A DNA stretch of 64,000 bases, from assembly GCF_001426195.1 (NCBI RefSeq), contig NZ_LMRS01000045.1, forward strand, positions 186,548-250,547. Reading direction: 5' to 3'. The notes beneath the pieces are model-generated. The model worked only from the letters and a program-made list of their open reading frames with translations, had not been told where the DNA came from and made no database searches. Source of the DNA: Sphingomonas sp. Leaf339 (GTDB lineage: Bacteria > Pseudomonadota > Alphaproteobacteria > Sphingomonadales > Sphingomonadaceae). This document shows positions 1 through 10,107 of this stretch, piece by piece. Position numbers and translations under genes: made by a program. How positions within the stretch are numbered: position 1 is the first letter of the stretch; each line of letters opens with the position of its first letter.

Positions 1-1807
1 GATGCGGTTCAAGGACCGGCATGACAAGCCCGCCGTCGAACGCTTCATGCAATTCTATTTCCTGCAGGCGCGCACCGTCGGTACGCTGACCGGCGTGTTC
101 CTGGCGCACCTCGACGAGCGGTTCGCGTCGCGGGGCAAGCGTTTCGGATTGCCGACGATCCGCCGCGCGCCGAAACGGCTGAACGGTTTCGTGCTGGATC
201 GCGGGCGCCTCGCCCTGCCCGGCGACGACTTCTTTGCCGAGGACCCGGTCCGCCTGATCGAGATTTTCGCGCTGGCCGATGCGCATCATCTGGAAATCCA
301 TCCGCTTGCGATGCGCGCCGCATCCCGCGATGCCAAGCTGATCGATGATTACCGTCAGGACCGGCACGCCAACGCACTGTTCCTCGAAATCCTGACCAGC
401 CCCGGCGATCCTGAACTGGTGCTGCGCTGGATGAACGAGGCGGGGGTGTTCGGCCGTTTCGTGCCCGATTTCGGCCGCGTCGTGGCGATGATGCAGTTCG
501 ACATGTATCACCACTTCACCGTCGATGAGCATACGATCCAGGCGATCGGCCTGCTCGCCCGGATCGAGGCAGGGACCCTGCGCGAGGATCATCCCCTCGC
601 CAGCGTCGTGATCGACCAGATCATCTCGCGCCGGGTGCTGCGCGTCGCGGTACTGCTGCACGACATCGCCAAGGGTCGCGGCGGCGACCATTCGGTCCTG
701 GGGGCGGAGGTCGCCTGTCGGCTCTGCCCGCGCTTCGGCCTGACTCCGGCCGAAACCGAGACGGTGTCGTGGCTGGTCCGCTATCACCTGCTGATGTCGG
801 ACACCGCGTTCAAGCGCGACCTGTCGGACTTCAAGACGATCCTAGATTTCAGCGCCATCATCGCCAGCCCGGAACGACTCCGCCTGCTGCTGCTGCTGAC
901 CGTCGTCGATATCCGGGCGGTGGGGCCAGGAACGTGGAACAGTTGGAAACGCCAGCTGCTGTCCACGCTCTATGAATCGGCCGAAGAGGTGCTGCGTCTC
1001 GGCCACAAGCAGCGCGGCCGGGAGGAACGTATCGCCGCCAAGCAGGCGCGGTTGGCCCAAGCGCTCGACTGGGGCGATGCGCGCTTCGCCGTCTTTGTCC
1101 GCCGGCTGCCCGAATCCTACTGGATCGCCGAGCCGGAGGATGTGCTGGAGCATAACGCCCGGCTGATGGCGGCGGCCGGTGACGCACCGCTGTCGATCGA
1201 TGCGCAGGTTTACGCGGAGCGCGGCGCGACCCTCGTCACGATCTACGCCGCCGATCACCCCGGCCTGTTCTATCGCATCGCCGGTGCGATCCATGTCGCG
1301 GGTGGCAACATCATCGACGCGCGCATCCACACGACGCGCGACGGCATGGCGATCGACAATTTCCTGGTGCAGGATCCGTTCGGCCGACCGTTTGACGATC
1401 CGGCGCAGTTGAGCCGGCTGCGCATCGCGATCGAGGATGCCCTCGCCAATCGCGGCAAGCTGAACGACCGGCTGGTGGCCAAGCCCGCCGCTCGGATGCG
1501 CGCCGATGCGTTCACGATTCAGCCCAACGTCCTTATCAACAACGACGCGTCGAACCGCTTCACCGTGGTCGAAGTCAACGCCCGTGATCGGCCGGCACTG
1601 CTCAATCAGTTGGCGCAGGCGCTGTTCCAGTCGAAGGTGACGATCCATTCGGCACACGTCGCCACTTATGGCGAGCGCGCGGTCGACACCTTCTACCTCA
1701 CCGACCTGACCGGCGATCGGCTAACCCAGCCGACCCGGTTGAAGACGCTGGAGAAGCGACTGCTCGACGCGGCAGCCGGACATGCGGCCGATATGATCGC
1801 CGCCTGA
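1..1807 (+). CDS. glnD: Bifunctional PII uridylyltransferase/uridylyl-removing enzyme, C-terminal part
   Basis: GlnD adds UMP to PII signal proteins and removes it in response to glutamine, so it is the nitrogen sensor. The 5' end lies outside the window: 601 residues are visible of a family usually near 900, and the N-terminal nucleotidyltransferase domain is missing. The visible part holds the linker region, an HD domain with the metal-binding pair in LLHDIAKG at about residues 218-225 and a conserved HFTVDEHT just before it, and two C-terminal ACT domains at about 405-480 and 520-595 that bind glutamine. The reading frame is open to the window edge, so the ATG at base 2 is internal. A clear terminator follows the TGA. 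Confidence 0.96.
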   Translation, partial: MRFKDRHDKPAVERFMQFYFLQARTVGTLTGVFLAHLDERFASRGKRFGLPTIRRAPKRLNGFVLDRGRLALPGDDFFAEDPVRLIEIFALADAHHLEIHPLAMRAASRDAKLIDDYRQDRHANALFLEILTSPGDPELVLRWMNEAGVFGRFVPDFGRVVAMMQFDMYHHFTVDEHTIQAIGLLARIEAGTLREDHPLASVVIDQIISRRVLRVAVLLHDIAKGRGGDHSVLGAEVACRLCPRFGLTPAETETVSWLVRYHLLMSDTAFKRDLSDFKTILDFSAIIASPERLRLLLLLTVVDIRAVGPGTWNSWKRQLLSTLYESAEEVLRLGHKQRGREERIAAKQARLAQALDWGDARFAVFVRRLPESYWIAEPEDVLEHNARLMAAAGDAPLSIDAQVYAERGATLVTIYAADHPGLFYRIAGAIHVAGGNIIDARIHTTRDGMAIDNFLVQDPFGRPFDDPAQLSRLRIAIEDALANRGKLNDRLVAKPAARMRADAFTIQPNVLINNDASNRFTVVEVNARDRPALLNQLAQALFQSKVTIHSAHVATYGERAVDTFYLTDLTGDRLTQPTRLKTLEKRLLDAAAGHAADMIAA

Positions 1808-1812
1808 CAGGG

Positions 1813-1848
1813 AAAGGCCGGCCGCCCGGAGGAGCTGACCGGCCTTTT
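1813..1848 (+). terminator. Rho-independent terminator of glnD
   Basis: The arms AAGGCCGG (1814-1821) and CCGGCCTT (1839-1846) form an 8-bp GC-rich stem followed by a run of T. It lies 6 bases after the glnD stop, between glnD and the converging TonB receptor gene, and may act in both directions because A residues flank the other side. Confidence 0.8.
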
Positions 1849-1861
1849 CCGGATGATATGA

Positions 1862-4756
1862 TCAGAAGCGTGAGCGGAGCGTCACGCCATACGTGCGCGG
1901 CTCGGCCAGGAAGGACGAGTAGAGCGCGTTGGCGGTCGTGCCGAAGCGCTGGGTGTTGGCGATCGACCCCGCCCCCTGGAACGGCGTGTTGAACGCGACC
2001 TGGATATAGTCCTCGTTCAGCAGGTTCTGCGCCCAGAATTCCAGTGCCCAGAGCTGATCGCGACCCCGGATACCAATGCGGGCATTGACCAGTGCGAAGC
2101 CGTCCTGCTTCTTCTCCGGCGCCAAATCCGACCCGGTGTTATAGTCGGACGTCAGGCGGCTATCGACATAGAACAGGGCTGACATGCCGTTGCTGCCGAT
2201 ATCCGGCGTCCACGCGAAAGAGGTCGTGACCACGTTCTTCGGCGCGTTCGACAACTGGCTGCCCGGCAGCAGGAACAGGGCGGGATCGAGTGCCTCACCC
2301 TCCGAACTGCCGACCAGATTCTTGCGGAAATGCGTGTCGGCATAGGTGTAGCCGGCGGTGAACGTCACGTGCCGCGCCGGGTTCATTGTCGCTTCCAGCT
2401 CGACACCCTGCGAGATCACGCCCGCCTTGTCGGCATTGCCCGCGCAGGTGCCGTTGTTCGCCAGGCTGTCGGTATCGGCACCGGCGAGGTTGTTCTTGCA
2501 CGACTGGATGTTCTGCACGACGAACACCGACCCGTTGAAGGTGTTCAGCTGGAAATCCTTGAACTCTTGACGGAACGCCGCGACGTTCAGGCTGAACGCG
2601 CCGCGGATGTTGTACTTTGCGCCAATTTCATACGCGTTCACCTTTTCCGCGTCGAACCGCAGACCCGGCGCATCGGCATTGCTGCGCGGCGCGAAGACGC
2701 CATTCAGACCGCCGAGATCGGACCGGTCGAGATTATATCCGCCTGCCTTGTACCCCTTGGCATATGACGCGTAGGTCAGAAGGCGCGGCGTCGGCTTCCA
2801 CGACACCACGCCCGTGCCGGTGAACTCGCCATCCTTAAAACCGTCGTTCAGTTTCAGCGCATTTAGCGTGGACGACGAATTGCCCGTGCAACTGAGCGTG
2901 ACGATCGCCGCGATGTACTGACGTGCGGCAGCGGGTACGGCGGCATTGGCGATCAGCGGCGACAGGGCGGCCTGTTGCTGCGGACAGATCGTGTTGTTAT
3001 TATTGAAATTGGCGCGGAAATCCTTCTGCTCATGCGTGTAACGCAGGCCCAGTGTCACCGACAGCGTGTCGGTAATATTCAGGATGTTATGCGTGAAGAA
3101 CGCATAATTCTCGCTGTCCTGCCGATATACCGAGCGCTGGTCGCCCAGGCTGTTCAGTGACGACAAACGGTCGAGGCCGCCCAGTACGTTGTTGGCGAGC
3201 GTCCCGAAGTTCGCACCAAGCGCCTGCCGCGCCGTCGCGCCGCCCAAGGCGGCCAGCGGCGTGGTACCAAGGCAGCCCGGATTTGCCTGATTCTGCAGGA
3301 ACGCCGCCGGATTGGCGGTGGCGACGAGTCGGCAGGCTGCGAACGCGCCATAATTGGCACCGAACACGACGTTGTCGACCAGCTTCAGCTTCTCGTTGGC
3401 ATAGAAGCCACCGACCAGCCAGTCGAGCTTGCCCTCGAACAGCGAGCCGTTCAGCCGCACTTCCTGCGTGAAGGTCTTGAACTGGCGATACGCATTGCCA
3501 TCGGCGGCGCGGTGGGTGAGGTCGACGTTGGTGTAATCGACGTCACCGGCATTGCCCGACTTATACTGGCGATAGGCGGTGATCGACGTCAGCGTAGCGC
3601 CGCCGAGATCCCAGTCGAGCTGACCCGAACCGCCATAATCCTCGGTCTTGTTGCGGTACGTCTGACCCGGCGTCACGGCCACTTCGCGGCTGAACGGATT
3701 GGCGCGTGTGCCGGCCAGCGGATAGACCGCGCCCTGTCGACGCAGCACATCGACGATCCGGTTGGACGTACCATAGGTGAACTGACCATCGGTGTTAACC
3801 GTGCTGCCGTTCGCCTGTGTCTGCCCGGTCTGGGTCGGATCGGTTGTCTCGTTCTGACTGTAATAAACTGCGCCGCAGCAGCTTTCGTTGCGATGCGTGT
3901 AATCGCCGATCAGGCGGAAGCTGATCGCGTCGGTCGGCTTGAACAGCAATTGCCCACGGACAAAATAGCGGTCGCGATCGTTGACGCGCGATTCGCTGCC
4001 ATTGGCGGCGGTGACGTTGCGGTAGAAGCCATCGCGCTTGTTGAAGACGCCATCGACACGGAACGCGAGCAAGTCACCGATCAGTGGTCCAGTCAGGCCA
4101 CCGACGAAGCGATAGTTGTCGTAATTACCGTACGTCGCTTCGGCCACACCGCCGAAGGTGAACTTGGGTGATTGCGTCACGATGTTGATCAGACCGGCCG
4201 ATGCGTTGCGGCCGAACAACGTGCCCTGCGGGCCACGCAGCACCTCGACCCGCTCGATCTCGCCCAGTTCGTTCAGGCCGACGCCCGTACGGCTGCGATA
4301 CACGCCGTCGATGAAGACCGCGACCGAGCTTTCGAGGCCAGGATTGTCGCCGACCGTGCCGATCCCGCGGATACGCGCCGAGGCGTTCGCTTCCGATCCG
4401 GTGGACGACACCAGCAGCGACGGGGCCAACTGGTTGAGCGAGCGGATGTCGTTGGCGCCGGTGTTCTGCAACGCTTCTTGCGTCACCGCGCTGACCGCGA
4501 TCGGCACGTCCGACAGCGGGCTGGCGCGGCGGGTGGCGGTGACGATAATATCGCCCGCGGTGGTCCCGCCCGCGTCGCGATCATCCTGTGATGGCGCGCC
4601 AGCATTGGGCGACTCCGCCTGCACCGCCCCATTGGCGGTTGCCTGGCTCGGCATCTGTCGCGCCGCGCCGTTGGTCGGTACGGGCTCCTGCGCCAGAGCG
4701 GGGGTTGCGATCGCAATGGTGGCGGCAGCAGACAGCAAGTACGCGGTCAGGCGCAT
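1862..4756 (-). CDS. TonB-dependent outer-membrane receptor
   Basis: A 964-residue outer-membrane receptor that would import an unknown ligand using TonB energy. The start at 4756 is chosen over an upstream in-frame ATG at 4777 because GGAGAG lies 8 bases before it and it begins a clean signal peptide (MRLTAYLL...ALAQ, about 23 residues). A TonB-box-like GDIIVTATRR is at residues 68-77, followed by a plug domain with VLRGPQGTLFGRNA, and a long beta-barrel ending in SRF, the aromatic C-terminus usual for outer-membrane barrels. The plug is of the type common in sphingomonad receptors near catabolic genes, but no transport or degradation partner is adjacent, so the substrate cannot be named. 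Confidence 0.93.
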   Translation of the reverse strand: MRLTAYLLSAAATIAIATPALAQEPVPTNGAARQMPSQATANGAVQAESPNAGAPSQDDRDAGGTTAGDIIVTATRRASPLSDVPIAVSAVTQEALQNTGANDIRSLNQLAPSLLVSSTGSEANASARIRGIGTVGDNPGLESSVAVFIDGVYRSRTGVGLNELGEIERVEVLRGPQGTLFGRNASAGLINIVTQSPKFTFGGVAEATYGNYDNYRFVGGLTGPLIGDLLAFRVDGVFNKRDGFYRNVTAANGSESRVNDRDRYFVRGQLLFKPTDAISFRLIGDYTHRNESCCGAVYYSQNETTDPTQTGQTQANGSTVNTDGQFTYGTSNRIVDVLRRQGAVYPLAGTRANPFSREVAVTPGQTYRNKTEDYGGSGQLDWDLGGATLTSITAYRQYKSGNAGDVDYTNVDLTHRAADGNAYRQFKTFTQEVRLNGSLFEGKLDWLVGGFYANEKLKLVDNVVFGANYGAFAACRLVATANPAAFLQNQANPGCLGTTPLAALGGATARQALGANFGTLANNVLGGLDRLSSLNSLGDQRSVYRQDSENYAFFTHNILNITDTLSVTLGLRYTHEQKDFRANFNNNNTICPQQQAALSPLIANAAVPAAARQYIAAIVTLSCTGNSSSTLNALKLNDGFKDGEFTGTGVVSWKPTPRLLTYASYAKGYKAGGYNLDRSDLGGLNGVFAPRSNADAPGLRFDAEKVNAYEIGAKYNIRGAFSLNVAAFRQEFKDFQLNTFNGSVFVVQNIQSCKNNLAGADTDSLANNGTCAGNADKAGVISQGVELEATMNPARHVTFTAGYTYADTHFRKNLVGSSEGEALDPALFLLPGSQLSNAPKNVVTTSFAWTPDIGSNGMSALFYVDSRLTSDYNTGSDLAPEKKQDGFALVNARIGIRGRDQLWALEFWAQNLLNEDYIQVAFNTPFQGAGSIANTQRFGTTANALYSSFLAEPRTYGVTLRSRF

Positions 4757-4931
4757 GGTGGCATCTCTCCTAAACAACCCGTTCCGAATAATTCGAATAT
4801 CTGGTTTGATGGTTGTTAGGGCGATTTACCGAGTGACGTCCAACGAATTTGAAGATCGACCCTGTTTTTTAATGGGACCACATTCTTTTTGACCGCAGGT
4901 GTCGCACCGGAGCAACATCGTGCAATGCAAC

Positions 4932-4958
4932 AAAAAAGGCGGCTGTCGCCAGCCGCCT
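4932..4958 (-). terminator. Rho-independent terminator of infC
   Basis: Read on the minus strand, a 9-bp stem AGGCGGCTG/CAGCCGCCT is closed by a GCGA tetraloop and followed by a run of six T. It starts 28 bases after the infC stop. This also separates infC from the TonB receptor gene downstream, whose own promoter must lie between 4757 and about 4930. Confidence 0.9.
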
Positions 4959-4986
4959 CGTTTGATCCGAAAAGGATAGCCTCGCC

Positions 4987-5532
4987 TTACTTGGGCGACA
5001 GCACCATCAGCATCTGCCGGCCTTCCATGCGCGGATAGGCTTCAACCTTCGCCACTTCGGTCGTATCCTGCGCCACGCGCTGCAACACCGCCATGCCGAG
5101 CTGGCCATGGCTGAGTTCGCGGCCGCGGAAACGCAGCGTCACCTTAACTTTATCGCCCTCACCGATGAACTCATGCACCTTCTTCATCTTGGTGTCATAG
5201 TCATGGTCGTCGATGTTCGGACGCATCTTGATCTCCTTGATCTCCTGCGTCTTCTGCGACTTGCGCGCGAGGTTGGCCTTTTTCTGGGCCTCGTACTTGA
5301 ACTTGCCGACGTCCAGATACTTCGCGACCGGCGGGTCAGCGTTGGGTGACACCTCAACCAGATCGAGACCCAGCTCCTGCGCAGCCGCCATCGCCTCGCG
5401 CGTGTACATCACGCCGAGATTCTCGCCCTCGTGGTCGATCACGCGGACCTTGGGGCTTTGGATCCATTCGTTGAAACGAGGACCGTTCATCGGCGGCGCC
5501 TGATTGGGTCGGCGCATCGTGGGAGGACGTAT
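4987..5532 (-). CDS. infC: Translation initiation factor IF-3
   Basis: IF-3 binds the 30S subunit and checks start-codon pairing. The protein carries both halves of the family: N-terminal [20 protein letters not shown] and a C-terminal domain with [17 protein letters not shown] and [10 protein letters not shown], ending LMVLSPK. The first ATG in frame is at 5517 (176 residues) but has no ribosome-binding site at a workable distance. AGGAG sits 8 bases before an in-frame ATA at 5532, which I take as the start (181 residues). Non-standard starts are known for infC (AUU in E. coli) and underlie its autoregulation; the ATA call here is inference. Unlike the usual order, a peroxidase gene separates it from thrS. 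Confidence 0.93.
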   Translation of the reverse strand: MRPPTMRRPNQAPPMNGPRFNEWIQSPKVRVIDHEGENLGVMYTREAMAAAQELGLDLVEVSPNADPPVAKYLDVGKFKYEAQKKANLARKSQKTQEIKEIKMRPNIDDHDYDTKMKKVHEFIGEGDKVKVTLRFRGRELSHGQLGMAVLQRVAQDTTEVAKVEAYPRMEGRQMLMVLSPK

Positions 5533-5554
5533 GGGTATAGCTCCTGTGTATCTG

Positions 5555-5590
5555 AATGTCAGTATATAGTGGACTTGCGTCGATTGTGAA
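5555..5590 (-). promoter_or_regulatory. Likely sigma-70-type promoter of infC
   Basis: On the minus strand TTCACA (5585-5590) and TATACT (5561-5566) are separated by 18 bases, in the 83-base gap between the peroxidase stop and infC. It would give a leader of roughly 20 bases carrying the AGGAG site. Found by eye only; the match is better than for most gaps in this window. Confidence 0.5.
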
Positions 5591-5615
5591 AGGTCGGTGC
5601 CGATACGATCGGTCG

Positions 5616-7058
5616 TTATACCGGCATGGCCGCCAGCGTGCTCTTGGCGGGCGCGAAGAAATACTCGCCACCGCGGTGACTGACGAACTCTTCGAAGGTC
5701 GCTGGCGTCGTCGGCGTATCGCGCACTCCCCATTTTCCAGGAATCTGCAAAGGCACGGCCGCGGCAGTGCCGCGCTGGCCGATGATCGGATCGCGGCCCG
5801 TCCCGGCCGCCACGAAACCGGCGGCATTGGCCCAGCTCTGTTGCGTGAATTCAAAACCCGTCGCCAGATCGCGGTGATATGCCATGAACATCAGCCCAAC
5901 ACCGCCTGGTGGCTCGTTGCTGGGATCGGTGACGCGGTTGCGACGGCCATAGGTCATCCCCCGTCGCGCCATGATGTGCGATCGCTCTTCATGATCGTTC
6001 GGCAGTCCGAATTGACGGCGCACGTCACCGCGCGGGTTCGTCTTGCGGATATGGGCGTGGAGCGGGCATCGCAATCCATCCGGATCGGCTGCATAATCGA
6101 AATTGTTCATCACTGGATTGTCACCACCGGGATCGCGCTGACTGACGACCGGCGTCCCGTCCTCGAACCGGCCGACCAACATGGCGCCGGCGAGTTCGCC
6201 CAGCCCAGTTTCGTCCGCCAATTCCTCCTCGATCCGTTTCTTGAAGGCCGCGACATTCTGTTCGAGTTTGCGGAACACGAAATAGCTGCCGAAGGCGGTG
6301 CCGCGATGCGGCGATCCCGGATCAGGCACCAGCACCTGTCCGATCGGAAACTCCGGATTCCACACGCTGATGCCGTCGCTCTCGTCCGCCTCGCGCCGGA
6401 CCAGTTCCTTCAGCATCAACGGCTGGCTGCGGCCATCGACATAACCGAAATGCTCGATCCCCTCGATCTTGTGGATGCCGCTTTCGTCGGTGCCGTTGTC
6501 GCGAAAGATCGCGCGGCCCGTCTCGGCGGCAACGACACGGGCGCGCCGCCCCATCAACTGGCGGATCGCCTTCTCGGCGGTGCGAACCTCCGTCGATCCC
6601 CAGCTCCGGCGCGAATCGGGGTTACCGCCGATCAGGATCATCGCATCGATCCGTTGCCGGTACGGCTCCTCCAGCGCGGCAGGCGCGGGGTCGTTGAGGA
6701 TCGTCCGGCGAGCCAACATACCCTGATCGAAGGCGCCCCCGTCGGACGGGCGTTTCGACAATTGCAGGGCCGCATAACCGGCGGACGACAGCATGAACGC
6801 CACGAAGGGCGGTGCGGATGGCCCGCCATGCCGAAAGGCCTTCGCCGCCTGCAACTGAGCGCGGGCAGAAGTAATGTGGTTATTCAGATCACGAACGAAG
6901 GCGCGACCCTTTTTCGGATCGTCGAATTTCAGGAAAAGATGTCGAGTCGATTTGCGACCATGGCCATCGAGAATATTTCCCTGAAGATCTTCAAGCATCT
7001 TCAACTGTTCGGAATTCGCGCTGGTCCATTCCAGTGCATGGGTCAGATCGATCGCCAT
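5616..7058 (-). CDS. Dyp-type heme peroxidase
   Basis: A 480-residue dye-decolorizing peroxidase, which uses heme and hydrogen peroxide to oxidise varied organic substrates. The family signature GXXDG is present as GYVDG at residues 205-209 (distal Asp208), the distal Arg is in [10 protein letters not shown] (Arg263), and the heme-ligating His is in [10 protein letters not shown] (His336). No signal peptide or Tat motif is visible, so it looks cytoplasmic; the length fits the large (C/D-like) Dyp group. GAGGAG precedes the ATG. It lies between thrS and infC on the same strand, an unusual position, with its own gap on each side. No encapsulin gene is next to it. Confidence 0.93.
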   Translation of the reverse strand: MAIDLTHALEWTSANSEQLKMLEDLQGNILDGHGRKSTRHLFLKFDDPKKGRAFVRDLNNHITSARAQLQAAKAFRHGGPSAPPFVAFMLSSAGYAALQLSKRPSDGGAFDQGMLARRTILNDPAPAALEEPYRQRIDAMILIGGNPDSRRSWGSTEVRTAEKAIRQLMGRRARVVAAETGRAIFRDNGTDESGIHKIEGIEHFGYVDGRSQPLMLKELVRREADESDGISVWNPEFPIGQVLVPDPGSPHRGTAFGSYFVFRKLEQNVAAFKKRIEEELADETGLGELAGAMLVGRFEDGTPVVSQRDPGGDNPVMNNFDYAADPDGLRCPLHAHIRKTNPRGDVRRQFGLPNDHEERSHIMARRGMTYGRRNRVTDPSNEPPGGVGLMFMAYHRDLATGFEFTQQSWANAAGFVAAGTGRDPIIGQRGTAAAVPLQIPGKWGVRDTPTTPATFEEFVSHRGGEYFFAPAKSTLAAMPV

Positions 7059-7132
7059 TCCCCGTCTCCTCGCTGTTCCGGTTATTTACCAGAAACAGAA
7101 GAAGACGGGTGCACATCAGTCGATAACAAATC

Positions 7133-9139
7133 TCAGTTATTACTATTCCGCATGTCGGGGGCCAGTGCTTCGCGGCGCAACATATCGATCGCGTCGTCCA
7201 GCGTCAGTATTTCCTGACCCTGACTACCCAGGCGGCGCAGTGCGACCTTGCCTTCCTCGGCCTCACGCTTTCCCACCACCAGTAGGTTTGGCACCTTGGC
7301 CAGCGAATGCTCGCGCACCTTGTAGTTGATCTTTTCGTTGCGTAGATCGGATTCGACGCGGATGCCCACCGCCTTCAACCGGGCGACGACATCACGCGCG
7401 TAATCGTCCGCGTCCGACACGATCGTCGCCACCACCGCCTGCACCGGCGACAGCCATAGCGGGAAGCGACCGGCATGGTGTTCGATCAGGATGCCGATGA
7501 ATCGCTCGAACGTCCCCAGGATCGCACGGTGGAGCATGACCGGGCGATGCCGGTTGCCGTCTTCGCCGACATAGGATGCGTCGAGCCGGTCGGGCAGCAC
7601 CCGGTCCGACTGGATCGTGCCGACCTGCCACGTGCGCCCGATCGCGTCGGTCAGGTGGAATTCCAGCTTGGGTGCATAAAACGCACCCTCGCCCGGCAAC
7701 TCCTCAAACTTTTCCTTGATCGTGTCGGACAGCGTCGACTGCATCACCGCCTCGCGCAGCTCCGCTTCCGCCTTGTCCCACATCGCGTCGTCGCCGAAAC
7801 GTTTGTCGGGACGCAGCGCCAGCTTCACCGCATAATCCTCGAAGCCGAGATCCTTGTAGACGCTGTCGAGCAGCTCGCAGAATTTGCGGACCTCGCCCAC
7901 CAACTGGTCCTCGCGCACGAAGATATGCGCGTCGTCCTGTGTGAACTGGCGTACCCGCATAATGCCGTGCAGCGCGCCGTGGGGCTCGTTGCGGTGGCAG
8001 CAGCCGAATTCCGCCATGCGGATCGGCAAGTCGCGATACGACTTGATCCCCTGTTTGAAGATCAGGACGTGCGCCGGACAGTTCATCGGCTTCAGCGCCA
8101 TAAGGTCGCCTTCGCCCGACAACACGGCACCGTCGTCTTCCGTATTTGGAATCTCGTCCGGCACGACGAACATGTTCTCGCGATACTTGCCCCAGTGGCC
8201 GGACTGCTCCCACTGGCGCGCGTCCATCAGCTGCGGCGTCTTCACTTCCTCATAATCGGCGGCATCCAGCCGGCGGCGCATATACGCCTCCATCTGCCGC
8301 CACAAAACGAAGCCCTTGGGGTGCCAGAACACCGAACCCTGCGCCTCCGACTGGAGGTGGAACAGGTCCATCTCCTGCCCGATCTTGCGGTGGTCGCGCT
8401 TGGCCGCCTCCTCCAGCCGGAACAGATGCTGGTCGAGCTGCTTCTTATTCAGCCAGCCGGTGCCATAAATGCGGCTGAGCATCGCGTTCTTCTGGTCGCC
8501 GCGCCAATAGGCGCCCGACACGCGCGTCAGCTTGAACGCCTGCGGGTCCAGTTTCCCGGTCGAGGCCATGTGTGGCCCCCGGCACATGTCGAGCCACTGG
8601 CCCTGACGATAAATCGTTAGTTCCTCACCCTCGGGCAGTTCGGCGGCCCATTCGGCCTTGAACGTCTCGCCCTGTTCGGTCCACCGGTCGATCAGCTGCT
8701 GACGCGACCAGACCTCGCGCACGAACGGCTCGTTGCGGGCGATGATCGCGCGCATCTCCGCCTCGATCGCGGGCAGATCGTCCTCGGTAAAGGGCCGATC
8801 CTTTGGCGCGAAGTCGTAATAGAAGCCGTCGTCGGTCGCCGGGCCGAACGTGATCTGCGTGCCGGGGAAGAGATGCTGCACCGCCTCAGCCATCACATGC
8901 GCCAGATCGTGGCGAACCAGTTCCAGCGCATCGGTTTCATCCCGCGCCGTCACCAGCGCCAGTGCGGTGTCACCCTCGAACGGCCGGCTCAGGTCGCGCA
9001 CCTGCCCATCGATCCGCGCCGCCAGCGCCGCCTTGGCCAGGCCCGGGCCGATCGCGGCGGCTACGTCCGCGGGGGTAGTTCCGGGCGCAACCTCGCGGAC
9101 GGAACCGTCGGGCAGCGTGATGCGGAACATGGCGGACAT
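7133..9139 (-). CDS. thrS: Threonine-tRNA ligase
   Basis: Charges tRNA-Thr with threonine. Domains in order: TGS domain starting [10 protein letters not shown], editing domain with HDLAH (HxxxH-type site), class II catalytic core with [11 protein letters not shown] and the motif-2 region [15 protein letters not shown], and a C-terminal anticodon-binding domain. The ORF can start at a TTG (9160), ATG 9139 or ATG 9130; none has a strong ribosome-binding site. I use 9139 (668 residues); 9130 is equally possible since the TGS domain begins there. The protein ends MRNSNN. Confidence 0.97.
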   Translation of the reverse strand: MSAMFRITLPDGSVREVAPGTTPADVAAAIGPGLAKAALAARIDGQVRDLSRPFEGDTALALVTARDETDALELVRHDLAHVMAEAVQHLFPGTQITFGPATDDGFYYDFAPKDRPFTEDDLPAIEAEMRAIIARNEPFVREVWSRQQLIDRWTEQGETFKAEWAAELPEGEELTIYRQGQWLDMCRGPHMASTGKLDPQAFKLTRVSGAYWRGDQKNAMLSRIYGTGWLNKKQLDQHLFRLEEAAKRDHRKIGQEMDLFHLQSEAQGSVFWHPKGFVLWRQMEAYMRRRLDAADYEEVKTPQLMDARQWEQSGHWGKYRENMFVVPDEIPNTEDDGAVLSGEGDLMALKPMNCPAHVLIFKQGIKSYRDLPIRMAEFGCCHRNEPHGALHGIMRVRQFTQDDAHIFVREDQLVGEVRKFCELLDSVYKDLGFEDYAVKLALRPDKRFGDDAMWDKAEAELREAVMQSTLSDTIKEKFEELPGEGAFYAPKLEFHLTDAIGRTWQVGTIQSDRVLPDRLDASYVGEDGNRHRPVMLHRAILGTFERFIGILIEHHAGRFPLWLSPVQAVVATIVSDADDYARDVVARLKAVGIRVESDLRNEKINYKVREHSLAKVPNLLVVGKREAEEGKVALRRLGSQGQEILTLDDAIDMLRREALAPDMRNSNN

Positions 9140-9213
9140 GGAGAAACTCGCAACAGACAAGAGGGGCGCGGCTTATGCCGCCCAGCGGGGCATACAGGCA
9201 AGCGCCGCGGGTG

Positions 9214-10107
9214 TCACCCGATCCGGCGCCTGACGGCATCGCGGGCGAGACTGGCAAACCAGCGATCGACCACCGGCTGTGGTTGGCGGCTGCCCGCGAC
9301 ATAGGCGACGATCAGGATTGGCTTGCCCGACGGCGGCAGCAACAGGCCGACGTCACCCGCCGCATTGCGATCGATCCGGGTCGGCCGGTCGGTCGTATAG
9401 GTGCCGGTCTTGTGTCCGGCCCGCCATCCCGCCGGCAATCCCGCTGGCAGACGATCGGCGCCGGTCTTGCACGCCAGCAGCCAGTCGGTCAGCCGGTGCC
9501 GCGATCCTCGCGACAACACCGCGCCGAACAGCAACCGGTCGAGCGTCCCCAGCATCGCCGCCGCGTTCGTCGTATCGCGCGGATCGCCCGGCGGCACACG
9601 GTTGAGCGCGGGCTCGTTCCGGTCGAGCCGGGTGATCGGATCGCCGGCCCGTCGCAGCCATGCCGTCAGTCCTTCCGGTCCGCCGACCACGGGCAGCAAC
9701 AGGTTGGCCGCGCTGTTGTCGCTGACCGTCACCGCCGCCTCGCACAGATCCTTGATGCTGAGCGAAGCCCGATCGCCGCCGGCCGCCGTCAGCGCCGCAC
9801 GAACCGTCGGGGCGTACCCCAGCAGGTCGTCCGGCCCGAAAGAAATCCGCTGGCTCAGCCGTTCCAGCCCGCGATCGGTGCGCGCCAGCACGCATGCCAC
9901 CAACAGCCATTTGAACGTCGAACACATCGGCATGCGGTCGTTGACGTTTACGCCGGAAAAGCGGCCCGTAGCCTTGTCGAGCGTCGCCCACGCCGTCACC
10001 ACCCCCGGCGCGGTCACGCCGAGCGCGGGCGCGGCGACCCCCGCCATGACGCCGCCAATCATGACGCGCCGGGTCATCAGGCCATCGAAGGTCAAACGCT
10101 CCGTCAT
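9214..10107 (-). CDS. Class A beta-lactamase
   Basis: A serine beta-lactamase of 297 residues with every catalytic motif of class A: STFK at residues 63-66 (nucleophile Ser63), SDN at 129-131, RNEPALN with the general-base Glu165, and KTG at 233-235. The N-terminus has TRRVMIGGVMAG, which resembles a twin-arginine signal, so export of a folded enzyme to the periplasm is likely. The ATG at 10107 overlaps the stop of the LD-carboxypeptidase gene by ATGA, so the two are co-translated; an ATG at 10077 just before the twin arginine is an alternative. The substrate range cannot be read from sequence by eye. No AmpR/LysR regulator is adjacent. Confidence 0.93.
   Translation of the reverse strand: MTERLTFDGLMTRRVMIGGVMAGVAAPALGVTAPGVVTAWATLDKATGRFSGVNVNDRMPMCSTFKWLLVACVLARTDRGLERLSQRISFGPDDLLGYAPTVRAALTAAGGDRASLSIKDLCEAAVTVSDNSAANLLLPVVGGPEGLTAWLRRAGDPITRLDRNEPALNRVPPGDPRDTTNAAAMLGTLDRLLFGAVLSRGSRHRLTDWLLACKTGADRLPAGLPAGWRAGHKTGTYTTDRPTRIDRNAAGDVGLLLPPSGKPILIVAYVAGSRQPQPVVDRWFASLARDAVRRRIG

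Noticed and set aside
5556-7217. 553-residue open frame on the plus strand
   Set aside because: It is antisense to the Dyp peroxidase, which has complete motifs and a ribosome-binding site; high GC gives long false frames.
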